This document shows, piece by piece, positions 19,670 to 28,487 of a stretch of DNA of 64,000 nucleotides (position 1 is its first letter; each line of letters begins with the position of its first letter). Source of the DNA: Streptomyces sp. GS7 (GTDB lineage Bacteria; Actinomycetota; Actinomycetes; Streptomycetales; Streptomycetaceae); contig NZ_CP047146.1 of NCBI RefSeq assembly GCF_009834125.1, forward strand, positions 7,782,501 to 7,846,500. The letters run 5' to 3'. The notes below the pieces were generated by a model that searched no databases, had not been told where the DNA came from, and saw nothing but the letters and a program-made list of their open reading frames with translations. The translations under genes and the position numbers were made by a program.

Positions 19670-21349
19670 TCAGGCCCCGGCCGGGGCCTTCGCCTCCTCG
19701 GTGCCGACGGTCTCGGCCGCGTTCATCTCGGCCTCGGCCTGCACCAGCGAGGGGTTGCGCCAGGCGCTGTGCACGCCCCAGAAGTAGAAGGCCAGGGCGA
19801 CCAGCGCGACCAGGACCACGTCCCAGCCGACCGGCAGATAGCCCTTACCGCCGAACTCCTTGCCGCCCATGTACGAGATGGCGGCCATGACGAGCAGGTA
19901 CGCCACCATCCAGGCGCCCGCCTTGAGGTGCGGCATCAGCTCGGCCCACGGCTTGCGGCCCTGGGTCAGCGGCTTGCCGATCTCGTACCAGGCCCAGACC
20001 GGCAGACCGACGGCCATGATCAGGATGACCTTGCCGGTGAGCGGCCAGCGGCCCCAGTACAGCACCAGCGAACCGAAGATCATCGCGACCGGCGCGATCA
20101 CCGGCATGATCCGCAGCCGCACCGGGCGCTTGAGGTCCGGCGAGATCCGGCGCAGCGACATCACCGCGACCGGTCCGGTGATGTACGAGATGACCGTGGC
20201 GACCGAGACGATCTCGGCGAGCGAGCCCCAGCCGCGGAACACCGCGAGGAACAGGAAGGCGATCGCGAGGTTGAGCAGCAGCGCCGGCCGCGGCACACCG
20301 GTCTTCTTGTCCACCTTGCCGAAGACGCCGGGCAGATGGCCGTTCTCCTGCACACCGTGGATCATGCGCGAGGTGGTGGCGGCGTAGATCATGCCCGTGC
20401 CGGACGGCGAGATGAACGCGTCCGCGTACAGCAGCATCGCGAGCCAGTTCAGACCCCAGGCCACCGCGAGGTCGGCGAGCGGGGAGTTGAAGCCGAGGCC
20501 CGCCCATCCGTGGGCGGCGAGCTTGTCGCCGGGCACGCCCATCAGGAACGCGATCTGGAGGGCCACGTAGATGACCAGGGCGATCAGGATCGACGAGATC
20601 ACGGCCTTGGGCAGCGACTTGCCCGGGTTGCGGGCCTCCCCGGCCATGTTCAGCGGGGACTGGAAGCCGTTGTACGCCCAGACGATGCCGGAGACGGCGA
20701 CCGCGGTGAAGACCGAGCTCCAGCCGTTGGGGGTGAACCCGCCGTGGTGGGTGATGTTGCTGGTGTCGAAGTGCGCCATCATCAGCGCGCTCGCGGTCAG
20801 TACCGGGACGACGACCTTGAAGACCGTGATCGCGGTGTTGGTCTTGGCGAACAGCGTGATCGCGAACCAGTTGAGGAAGAAGTAGAAGATCAGCAGGATG
20901 CTGGCCAGCCCGACGCCGGTGCCGGTCAGCTCCTTGCCGTCGTACAGCGCCTGCGCCCAGCCGAACTTCCAGCTGCTCATGTACTGGACGGAGGCGGTGG
21001 CCTCACCCGGGATCACCGAGACGATGGCGATCCAGTTCGCCCAGGCCGCGAGGTACCCGGCCAGCGAGCCGTGCGAGTACTGGCCGTAGCGGACCATGCC
21101 GCCGGCCTTCGGGAACATCGAGCCGAGTTCGGTGTACGTGAGCGCGATGGTGAGCGCGACGACGGCGCCGATGACCCAGGCCAGGATGGCGGCCGGTCCG
21201 GCGATGGCCGAGGCCCGCGCGGCTCCGAAGAGCCAACCGGAACCGATGATGGACCCGAGACCAGTGGCGGTCAGGGCAATGGTCCCGAGGGACCGACGGT
21301 AGTTCGAGTGCGAGCCCTGCTCCGCACTCGCTGTCTTCGTCGTGCTCAC
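19670..21349 (-). CDS. Amino-acid permease (APC superfamily)
   Basis: This is a 559-aa membrane transporter. The start is the GTG at 21349, preceded by AGGAGACCAGCAC; in-frame codons upstream give a non-family N-terminus. The family signature GLGSIIGSGWLFGA sits in helix 1, and helices continue to about twelve (for example AAILAWVIGAVVALTIALTY, VVAVSGIVWAYNGFQSPL-like). The C-terminal end is charged and cytoplasmic. It probably takes up an amino acid by proton symport. It has its own hairpin terminator and stands alone. Confidence 0.92.
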   Translation of the reverse strand: MSTTKTASAEQGSHSNYRRSLGTIALTATGLGSIIGSGWLFGAARASAIAGPAAILAWVIGAVVALTIALTYTELGSMFPKAGGMVRYGQYSHGSLAGYLAAWANWIAIVSVIPGEATASVQYMSSWKFGWAQALYDGKELTGTGVGLASILLIFYFFLNWFAITLFAKTNTAITVFKVVVPVLTASALMMAHFDTSNITHHGGFTPNGWSSVFTAVAVSGIVWAYNGFQSPLNMAGEARNPGKSLPKAVISSILIALVIYVALQIAFLMGVPGDKLAAHGWAGLGFNSPLADLAVAWGLNWLAMLLYADAFISPSGTGMIYAATTSRMIHGVQENGHLPGVFGKVDKKTGVPRPALLLNLAIAFLFLAVFRGWGSLAEIVSVATVISYITGPVAVMSLRRISPDLKRPVRLRIMPVIAPVAMIFGSLVLYWGRWPLTGKVILIMAVGLPVWAWYEIGKPLTQGRKPWAELMPHLKAGAWMVAYLLVMAAISYMGGKEFGGKGYLPVGWDVVLVALVALAFYFWGVHSAWRNPSLVQAEAEMNAAETVGTEEAKAPAGA

Positions 21350-21706
21350 GTGCTGGTCTCCTGGTCTTCCCCCGTGCCGTGCACAAACTTCGCCATCGTA
21401 TGAGCGAATCCGTAGATCCGGTTCCCACACCGAGCAAAAAATCCCGCCCAGTTGAGCCTCTGTGAGGTTTCCAACACCGGTAAACGGACGACACTGGGGT
21501 CCAAATGACCGCAAAAGGGACACCAAACTCGGCTGAAAATCGCGGTCAGCGGACCTGCGATTCCCGTACTGGGCGTCTACTTGGCAAACACGGGGAGTCC
21601 ACCAGGAGTCCACCGGGGGTCCGCGGCGGGCCCCGCGAACCGTCCGGCACACCGCACCGGCGACCGGACACCCTGCGTGCCCGGTCCGCTACCACGCCCG
21701 CGCCCG
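21350..21706. other. Intergenic region upstream of the permease
   Basis: These 357 bases lie between the permease start and the stop of the GntR gene. The permease promoter must be here, in the locally AT-richer stretch around 21400-21550 (for example CAAAAAATCCC). No coding frame or structural RNA is supported. Confidence 0.45.
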
Positions 21707-22456
21707 CTACTTCACCGGCAGGTGGTACGCCACGCGATGGCGGGCCGCGAGCGTGATCACGTCGGCGGTCTCGACCGGCCGGCCGCCCGCGAAATACGTC
21801 CGCGAGATCACCAGCACCGCGTGCCCCGGCACGCCGCCCAGCGCCATCGCCTCCTCCGCCAAACCCGGCCGCGCCCCGACCTCCTCGATGACGTTGTCCA
21901 CCACCACGTCGATCGCGGCCATCCGCTCGACCACCCCGCGCCCGGCCAGCGGGCCCTCCTCCGGCAGCATCACCGGTGTCCGCCCGGTGACGGCCAGCGG
22001 CTCCCAGGAGGTGGAGAGCATCGACGGCTCACCCTCCGCGCGGAACACATAGCGCGTCCGCATCACCCTGGCCCCCACCGGGATCCGCAGCCGCGCCGCC
22101 ACCACCGAACTGGCCGCCTCCTGCTCGCTGTTGGACTCCCAGGTGCCGCGCACCCGCTCGTCCGTCTGCTCCTGCCGGAACGGCGTGCAGCCCCCGGAGT
22201 GATAGCCGGCGCGGGCGATACGGCGCGGCACGGGCTGCTCGCGGACATACGTCCCCGACCCCGAGCGGCCCTCCACCAGGCCCTCGGCCATCAGGACCTT
22301 GCGCGCCTCCAGCGCGACGGTGTCCGAGACGCCGTACTGCTCTCGGATACGGGCCTGGGAAGGGAGACGGGTGTGCGGGGCCAGCACCCCGTCGACGATC
22401 TTCTGACGCAGGTCACCGGCGACGCGGAGGTACGCGGGCTGCTCACCGAAAGGCAC
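21707..22456 (-). CDS. GntR-family regulator with UTRA ligand domain
   Basis: This is a 249-aa transcription factor. The N-terminal winged helix (about residues 8-75) has the GntR signature LRQKIVDGVLAPHTRLPSQA and the wing GLVEGRSGSGTYVRE. The C-terminal part (about 90-245) fits the UTRA effector domain (MRTRYVFRAEGEPSMLSTSW). It lies at the downstream end of the putative biosynthetic block on the same strand, about 300 bases from the M20D gene. It might regulate that block or the permease gene beyond it; the sequence does not decide. Confidence 0.92.
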   Translation of the reverse strand: MPFGEQPAYLRVAGDLRQKIVDGVLAPHTRLPSQARIREQYGVSDTVALEARKVLMAEGLVEGRSGSGTYVREQPVPRRIARAGYHSGGCTPFRQEQTDERVRGTWESNSEQEAASSVVAARLRIPVGARVMRTRYVFRAEGEPSMLSTSWEPLAVTGRTPVMLPEEGPLAGRGVVERMAAIDVVVDNVIEEVGARPGLAEEAMALGGVPGHAVLVISRTYFAGGRPVETADVITLAARHRVAYHLPVK

Positions 22457-22754
22457 AGGCCCCTCCCAACAGCTTGACAGTCAGCAACAGCGTGACAACC
22501 GCGCGTTGCCGATCGCAAGCTCACGGCAGAGATTCGCTCAAAGTAATTACCCCCAGCTCAGCCCCTCCAGCAGCCCATCCACCGGCCCGGAAACCCTCCC
22601 CTCCGGCGCGGCCCCGGCAACGCCCGCCGCGCCCGCGCCCACCGGCTCGGCACAGGGCGACCGCCCCTCGGGCACCCGTCCGACCTGCACAAGGAAGCCC
22701 GGGAGCGGTCCGGGCTCCGGAGCCGGGTGGCCGGGGCGGGGTCAGGGGGTGGGG

Positions 22755-23960
22755 TCAGGGGGTGGGGTGGTGCGGGGTCAGGGCGATGGCCAGGTGGAGG
22801 GCGGTGCCGGTGATCATGGCCTGTTCGTCGAGGGTCATCCGGTTGGAGTGGCAGGGGGCGGCTTCGCCGGGGGGAGTACCGGGTGGGCAGGCGCCCAGGA
22901 GGACGAGTGCGCCGGGGGCGCGTTCCAGGACGTAGCCGAAGTCCTCGGCGGCCATGACGGGAGAGGCCAGTTCGACGGAGCGTTCCGGGCCGAGTAGTTC
23001 GGCGGCCAGGTGGAGGATCCGGTGGGCCTCTTCCGGGGTGTTGACGGTGGGGGCGCAGCCGTAGCGGTGGGTGATGCGGCAGGTGAGGCCGTGGCCCTCG
23101 GCGGTGGATTCGGCGAGCCGGGTGATGCGGGCCCATGCCTGGGCCCGTGAAGCGGAGGTGTAGGCGCGCAGTGTGCCCTTGAGGCAGCCGGATTCCGGGG
23201 TGACGCTGGAGGTGGTGCCGGCCGTCACCGAGCCGAGGCCCACCAGGACCGGGTCGGCCGGGTCGAAGTTCCTGGAGACCGTGGTCAGCAGGCTCGTGCC
23301 CAGGGCCAGCAGGGCCGGGACGGGGTCGTTGCAGGTGTGCGGCATGGACGCGTGGCCGCCCCGGCCGGTGAGGGTGATCTCGAACTCGTCGCAGGAGGCG
23401 AAGAAAGGGCCGGGCTTGGTGGCGATGACGCCGGAGGGGAGGTTGGGGTTGACGTGCAGGGCGAATGCCGCGTCCACCGGTTCGTCCAGGAGGCCGTCCT
23501 CCAGCATCCGTTCCGCGCCTCCGCAGCCCTCCTCGCCGGGCTGGAAGACGAACTTCACGGTGCCGGCGACCTCCTCGCGCAGGTCGGTGGCCAGGAGGGT
23601 GGCGGCGCCCAGCAGCATCGCGGTGTGCACGTCGTGGCCGCAGGCGTGGGCGGCACCGGGGTTCTCGCTGGCGAACTCCAGGCCGGTGTCCTCCGCCATG
23701 GGCAGCGCGTCGGTGTCGGCCCGCAGCAGCACGGTGGGGCCGGGGCGGCCGCCGCGCAGGGTCGCGGTCACGGAGCTGCAGGTGCGGCCCCGGGTGAGTT
23801 CCAGATCCAGCCCTTCGAGGGCCTGGAGGACGGCCTGCTGGGTGCGCGGGTTGTCGACTCCCGTCTCCGGGTGGGCGTGCAGGTCGCGGCGCCAGCGGAC
23901 GAGTTGGGGGAGCTGCCGTGCGGCGCGGTCGAGCAGGTCGGTGCGCGGGGCGTCAGGCAT
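22755..23960 (-). CDS. M20D metallopeptidase / N-acyl-amino-acid amidohydrolase
   Basis: This is a 401-aa di-zinc hydrolase of the amidohydrolase/hippuricase family (M20D). The N-terminus has RRDLHAHPETG, metal ligands occur in AHACGHDVHTAMLLG and FQPGEEGCGGAERML, and a later histidine lies in ALHVNPNLPSG. Family members release amino acids from N-acyl or indole-acyl conjugates, or cleave dipeptides. It overlaps the MFS gene by 8 bases, so transporter and hydrolase are co-produced. In this context it could remove an acetyl group placed by the GNAT enzyme of the block; that is inference. No signal peptide is seen, so it acts in the cytoplasm. Confidence 0.9.
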   Translation of the reverse strand: MPDAPRTDLLDRAARQLPQLVRWRRDLHAHPETGVDNPRTQQAVLQALEGLDLELTRGRTCSSVTATLRGGRPGPTVLLRADTDALPMAEDTGLEFASENPGAAHACGHDVHTAMLLGAATLLATDLREEVAGTVKFVFQPGEEGCGGAERMLEDGLLDEPVDAAFALHVNPNLPSGVIATKPGPFFASCDEFEITLTGRGGHASMPHTCNDPVPALLALGTSLLTTVSRNFDPADPVLVGLGSVTAGTTSSVTPESGCLKGTLRAYTSASRAQAWARITRLAESTAEGHGLTCRITHRYGCAPTVNTPEEAHRILHLAAELLGPERSVELASPVMAAEDFGYVLERAPGALVLLGACPPGTPPGEAAPCHSNRMTLDEQAMITGTALHLAIALTPHHPTP

Positions 23961-25287
23961 GGGTGGGGTTCGCCTTTCGCAGAGCCTTGGGCAGGGCGGT
24001 GACGACGATCAGGAAGGAGAGGCCGGCGCAGGCGGCCGCTCCGATGACGACGGGGTCGTAGGAGTGCAGGGCGTCGAAGCTGAGGCCGCCGGCCTCGCTG
24101 GCCACGAAGGCGCCGATCTGGTGGAGACACCACATCATTCCCAGGGCGAGGCCCTTGGCGCGCGGGTCCAGCGAGTTGAGCAGGTACATCGATCCCGCCA
24201 CCACCGTGCCCATGTAGCTGATGCCGAAGAGCAGACCGAACACCCAGGCGGTCAGGACGGTGGGGGCCACCGCCATCACCACCAGTGACAGGGCCCGGAT
24301 CAGATAGCAGCCCGCCAGCACCTTCAGGCCGTGGCCGCGGTCGCACAGATACCCGGCGATGAGCGAACCGACGATCTCCGCGGCGCCCAGGATCGCCATG
24401 GTGGTGCTCGCGGTGCCGCCGCCCAGACCGTGGCTGTCGAGGCTCGCCACCAGGTGTACGTCGACGAAGGACATGGTCACGCCGCAGCCGACGAAGGCGA
24501 GGCTGACGGTCCAGAACACCGGGGAGCGCAGTACGGCGCCGAACATACCGCCCCGGGCCGGGGCGCCGGCCCCGCCGGTCGTCTGCCCCTCCCCCGTTGC
24601 CCGCCCTGCCTGTTCCGCTGCCCGCGCCGTCTCTTCCGGCGCCCTTTTCTCTCCCGGCAGGAGCAGGAGGGACAGCAGCATGAGGGCGACCATGACGACG
24701 CCCAGAACGATGAACACCGTGCGCCAGGAGGTGCTGTGCTCGACGTAGATCCACAGGGGGACCAGCGCGATGAAGCCGACGGCCGTGCCGTTCATGAGGA
24801 TGGCGTAGGTCAGGCCGCGGCGGTGCGGCGGGAACAGCTCGTCGACCAGCACGCCCAGCGGAACGTAGGAGACCGCGGTGTACGCGATGGCCAGCCCTAC
24901 TCCGTACACCACCGAGAACAGCGCGAAGGAGCTGACGACCCCGCCGGCCAGGAACATCGCGCCGCCCAGTACCAGCCCGCCGGCCAGTGAGCGGCGGGCG
25001 CCCATCCGGTCGGCGGCGAAACCCAGGGCGGGGGAGGCTATCGCGTAGGTCAGCATGAACACCGACGGGGCGATGGCGAAGGTGCCACGGCTGACCGAGA
25101 AGTCCTGCGACATCGACACGTAGAACACGCTGACCGTGTTCTTGATGGCCGACGACATCAGGGCGATGACGAAACCCAGGGCAACTGCCGCCACGACGAC
25201 GGATTTTGTGCGTGCCCCTTTCGCCGTCGGCGGGGAGTCCGGGCCGGTCCGCACCTGCGTGTCGGGCTCTGTCTCGTTGGTCGGCAT
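23953..25287 (-). CDS. MFS transporter
   Basis: This is a 444-aa major-facilitator protein with about twelve membrane segments and a long cytoplasmic loop (about residues 215-240, Glu/Ala/Gly-rich). The loop between helices 2 and 3 has ADRMGARRSLAGG, close to the family consensus. It fits the OFA/monocarboxylate-type branch as much as drug exporters, so the direction of transport is unclear. The gene is 90 bases after the GNAT stop and overlaps the M20D gene. It most probably moves the block's product or its precursor across the membrane. Confidence 0.9.
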   Translation of the reverse strand: MPTNETEPDTQVRTGPDSPPTAKGARTKSVVVAAVALGFVIALMSSAIKNTVSVFYVSMSQDFSVSRGTFAIAPSVFMLTYAIASPALGFAADRMGARRSLAGGLVLGGAMFLAGGVVSSFALFSVVYGVGLAIAYTAVSYVPLGVLVDELFPPHRRGLTYAILMNGTAVGFIALVPLWIYVEHSTSWRTVFIVLGVVMVALMLLSLLLLPGEKRAPEETARAAEQAGRATGEGQTTGGAGAPARGGMFGAVLRSPVFWTVSLAFVGCGVTMSFVDVHLVASLDSHGLGGGTASTTMAILGAAEIVGSLIAGYLCDRGHGLKVLAGCYLIRALSLVVMAVAPTVLTAWVFGLLFGISYMGTVVAGSMYLLNSLDPRAKGLALGMMWCLHQIGAFVASEAGGLSFDALHSYDPVVIGAAACAGLSFLIVVTALPKALRKANPTHA

Positions 25288-25377
25288 GTCTTCCTCTGTC
25301 GCTTGCCTTGCCTTGGTTGTCGTTCGGCGCGGAGCGGCCCGGAGCGGTTCGGACCGATCCGCCCCGGCGCTCGGGGC

Positions 25378-25965
25378 TCAGGTTCCCGGCGTCGGCTCCG
25401 CGCGCTCGCCCGGCTCCGCGAGTCGGCCGGTGACCGTGGCGGCCAGATCCGCCACCTGGTGCCGCATGTAGTGCCCGCGGTACCGCTGCCCGTCGACGCG
25501 GACGTAGTCGTCCAGGACTCCGTACGTGGTGAATCCGAGGCGGGTCCACACCCTGTGGGCCTTGGAACCCTCCCGGACGTCGATGAGCAGCAGTTCGGTA
25601 CCGAGTTCCGTCGCCTTCCGGCAGACGTGCCGGGCCAGCTGGTAGACCGCGGTGGTGCCGCGTACCCGTGGCGAGAGGTACGCCTTCTCAACCTCCGCTA
25701 TGTGGCGGGAGTTGGGCATCGACCGGGTCTTCATCACACACATGGCCACGGTACCTTCGGCGTCCTCGCCGACCAGGACATGGCCCGTTCCCTTCGCCCG
25801 CAGTTCGTTCAGCCCGTCGACGAAGCCGGTGAGTTGGTCCTCGGTCGGCTGGGCCGCGTATCCGAGGATGCCTTCGTCGGCGACGCTCGCGGCCAGCATT
25901 CCGGCCACGTCCTTGGAGTAGTCGTGCAGATCGGCGGCCCAGTGCCAGCGCAGTTCAGTGGTCAT
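25378..25965 (-). CDS. GNAT-family N-acetyltransferase
   Basis: This is a 195-aa acetyltransferase starting at ATG 25965 (a GTG at 25974 is also possible; neither has a strong ribosome site). The acetyl-CoA binding region is the segment AYLSPRVRGTTAVYQLARHV, with R-X-X-G/A-like spacing in VRGTTAVY, and the C-terminal strand-helix KAHRVWTRLGFTTYG is typical. It sits between the homoserine acyltransferase and MFS genes. Small-molecule GNATs in biosynthetic clusters often N-acetylate a toxic amino acid. That role is inferred from position, not from the sequence. Confidence 0.85.
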   Translation of the reverse strand: MTTELRWHWAADLHDYSKDVAGMLAASVADEGILGYAAQPTEDQLTGFVDGLNELRAKGTGHVLVGEDAEGTVAMCVMKTRSMPNSRHIAEVEKAYLSPRVRGTTAVYQLARHVCRKATELGTELLLIDVREGSKAHRVWTRLGFTTYGVLDDYVRVDGQRYRGHYMRHQVADLAATVTGRLAEPGERAEPTPGT

Positions 25966-26064
25966 CGCGTTCACTTACCCGGGTTTCTTCTCGTGGAGGT
26001 GTGCGGCACGTGCCGTGTGCACGGCGTTGCGGGTGCCCTGTTCACGGCGTTGTGCGTGCCGTGT

Positions 26065-27006
26065 TCACGTCGTCGGCCGTGCCGAGGACCGTGCGACGGC
26101 GCGCAGCCAGTTCCCGAAGAAGCCGCGGGTGTCCGGCTGCCAGTCGGCCAGGATTCCCGCCGCCGCCGACTCGGCCGGGAAACTCGACAGCAGGGCGGCG
26201 TCCCGCTGCTCCCGCAACTTCTCGGCGTAGCGGAGGACCAGTTCCCTCGCCGCCCCGTCCAGATAGGGTTCCGGAAGTTCCGGGAAGTCGTCGGTCTCCC
26301 CGGCCAGGTGCCGTCGCAGGTCGCGCTGGTATTCGCGCAGCAGGGTGTCCCGGCGGTATTCGGGGTGCCCCTGGCAGAAGAGCTGACGCAGTCCGTCGGC
26401 GCTCGCCGCGAGATGCCAGTCGCCGCCGTCGGCCTCCAGGAGGGGGACGACCCCCGCCCGGTGGAGTTCCGCCGTCGGCACGTTGTTCCAGCGGGAGTGC
26501 GGTACGGGCACGCTGTCCGGCAGTCCGGCGGTGAGCGGGTGGCCCGGTACGCTCACGCGGTGTTCGGCCACACCCGTGTACTTGTCGGGCAGCCGTCGGC
26601 GCCGCAGTCCGTACCGCACGTACAGCGCGGCGTGGGCCGACTGGCACGAGAAGAGGGTGGACGGCACCCGGTCCGCGGTCTCCTCGATGATGCGGCGCAC
26701 CACGGCCAGCGCCGGCTCCGACTCGATGTCCAGCCGGGTCGGTTCGCTTCCGGTGACGATCAGGGCGTCCGCCGCGACGAGTAGCCGCCAGTCGATGCCG
26801 CAGTGCTCGGGCGAGCAGAACGGGTCGACGGCGTGGTAGTCGAAGGCGACGGGCAGTCCGGCTTCTGCGGCCGCGGACTCGACTGCGGAGCGGAACATCT
26901 TCTGTGCCGGTCTGTTCGGGACGGCCGACATGAGGTCGACCAACCCGATCCGCAGCGCTCCTCGTTCGGCGCCGTGGCGGGTGTGCGGCATACCGTATCC
27001 GTTCAC
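26065..27006 (-). CDS. Homoserine O-succinyl/acetyltransferase, MetA-type
   Basis: This is a 313-aa enzyme of the homoserine transsuccinylase family (class I glutamine-amidotransferase-like fold). The start is the GTG at 27006, which overlaps the stop of the MetZ-like gene as GTGA; the ATG at 26991 is less likely. Catalytic residues are in place: nucleophile C121 (LFSCQSAHAAL) and the H214-P-E216 motif (CQGHPEYRRDTLLREYQ), with VPHSRWN near 168-173. The family activates the side-chain hydroxyl of homoserine with succinyl- or acetyl-CoA. Streptomyces usually make methionine through an unrelated MetX enzyme, so this copy probably serves the block. Confidence 0.88.
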   Translation of the reverse strand: MNGYGMPHTRHGAERGALRIGLVDLMSAVPNRPAQKMFRSAVESAAAEAGLPVAFDYHAVDPFCSPEHCGIDWRLLVAADALIVTGSEPTRLDIESEPALAVVRRIIEETADRVPSTLFSCQSAHAALYVRYGLRRRRLPDKYTGVAEHRVSVPGHPLTAGLPDSVPVPHSRWNNVPTAELHRAGVVPLLEADGGDWHLAASADGLRQLFCQGHPEYRRDTLLREYQRDLRRHLAGETDDFPELPEPYLDGAARELVLRYAEKLREQRDAALLSSFPAESAAAGILADWQPDTRGFFGNWLRAVARSSARPTT

Positions 27007-28202
27007 TCGGGCGAAATGGTCACGTTGTCGAGCGCCTTGTCCAGGTCCGTGACGAGGTCGTCGACGTGCTCCAGGCCGATGGAGATCCGCAGCATGTTCC
27101 CGGTGATTCCGCAGCGCTTCCGGGCCTCGGGGGACAGCCGGCCGTGGGTGGTCGACGCGGGATGCGTGACCATGGACTTCGTGTCGCCGATGTTGGTCGT
27201 CAGGGAGATCAGTGAGAGGTTGTCGGCGACCCGCCAGGCGGCTTCCTGGTCGCCACGGATCGTGAAGCTCAACAGGCCGCCCGGACCGGACTGCTGACTG
27301 TCGATCAGCTCGCGTTGCGGGTGCGACCGCAGACCGGTGAAGAAGACCTGCTCCACGGCCGGATGCCGTTCCAGCCACTCCGCCAGGATCCGGCCGTTGC
27401 GGGAGTGCTCCCGCATACGGATCTCCAGGGTCTCCAGACTCTTCAGGAAAACCCAGGCGTTGAACGGGCTCAGGCCGGGGCCCGCGGTACGGAGCACGCC
27501 GACGATCTCCTGGACGAGGTCGTCGCGGCCCACCACGACGCCGCCCCCGCACCTGCCCTGTCCGTCGATGTACTTGGCCGCCGAGTGGACGACGAGGTCG
27601 GCGCCGAGCGGAACGGGATTCTGCAGAGCGGGCGTGCACAGGGTGTTGTCCACCACCGTCAGAATTCCGTGCTCGGCGGCGAGGGCGGACAGCCCGCGCA
27701 GATCCGCCACGTGCATCAGGGGGTTGGTCGGGGTCTCCAGGACGAACATCACGGTGTTCGGCCGGACCTGGCGGCGCCACTCCCCTACGTCCCGCACGTC
27801 GGCGATGCTGGAGGCCACCTGGAACTTCTTCAGATACGTCTGGAAGAGCCGTGTGGTGGTGCCGAACATCCCGTCGGCCAGCACCACATGGTCACCGGCC
27901 TTCAGCAGGCCGAGGGCGATTCCCAGATACGCGGCCATGCCGGACGCCACGGCGACGGCGGACTCCGCCTGCTCCAGCGCCGCCATGCGCTGTTCGAAGG
28001 CGGCCACGGTGGGGTTGCTGAAGCGCACATACACGTTTCCGGGACGCCGCCCGGCGAACTTCTCCGCGGCGTCCTCGGCATCGTCGAAGACATAGCTCGC
28101 GGTGAGGGCCAGGCCCTCGCTGTGGGAGTCCGAGAGGTCCTGGTACTGGCCCGCCCGTATGGCGCGGGTGGCGAAGGAGTCGGATGTGAGGGGCTGGGTC
28201 AC
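27003..28202 (-). CDS. MetZ-like PLP enzyme (O-acylhomoserine gamma-replacement or lyase)
   Basis: This is a 399-aa cystathionine-gamma-synthase-fold enzyme, read from the GTG at 28202 with AAGGAG upstream. PLP-site features are YVRFSNPT (about residues 58-65), D185 in VVDNT, and the Schiff-base lysine K210 in HSAAKYIDGQGR. The DGQGR sequence is what O-succinylhomoserine sulfhydrylases (MetZ) carry. The family replaces the activated gamma group of homoserine esters with sulphide, thiols, cyanide, amines or alcohols, or catalyses gamma-elimination. It is coupled to the homoserine acyltransferase, which should make its substrate. Whether this is ordinary methionine synthesis or a specialised reaction is not decided by the sequence. 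Confidence 0.9.
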   Translation of the reverse strand: MTQPLTSDSFATRAIRAGQYQDLSDSHSEGLALTASYVFDDAEDAAEKFAGRRPGNVYVRFSNPTVAAFEQRMAALEQAESAVAVASGMAAYLGIALGLLKAGDHVVLADGMFGTTTRLFQTYLKKFQVASSIADVRDVGEWRRQVRPNTVMFVLETPTNPLMHVADLRGLSALAAEHGILTVVDNTLCTPALQNPVPLGADLVVHSAAKYIDGQGRCGGGVVVGRDDLVQEIVGVLRTAGPGLSPFNAWVFLKSLETLEIRMREHSRNGRILAEWLERHPAVEQVFFTGLRSHPQRELIDSQQSGPGGLLSFTIRGDQEAAWRVADNLSLISLTTNIGDTKSMVTHPASTTHGRLSPEARKRCGITGNMLRISIGLEHVDDLVTDLDKALDNVTISPE

Positions 28203-28487
28203 GGTGAATTGCGCTCCTTGATCCGTCCAGCTGCGCCGGATACCGGACAGCGGCGCCGGTGTGCGCCACTCACCCCGGCGCGCAGGGAATCGACGCGAAT
28301 GTCAGCAGGTTGCAGCGGGCCACCTCGTCAGGTCGCCTCAGGAGATAATTCAGTGGTTGTTCCATGGGCGTCCCGCGGCGCGGAGAAACATGGCACGTCG
28401 AAACACGGTGCGGGGAATCGCCACGGAACAGGGCAGGGCAACGGGGCACCGCACGGGCCCCGTTTCCCCGGACCGGGCGGGCGGGCC

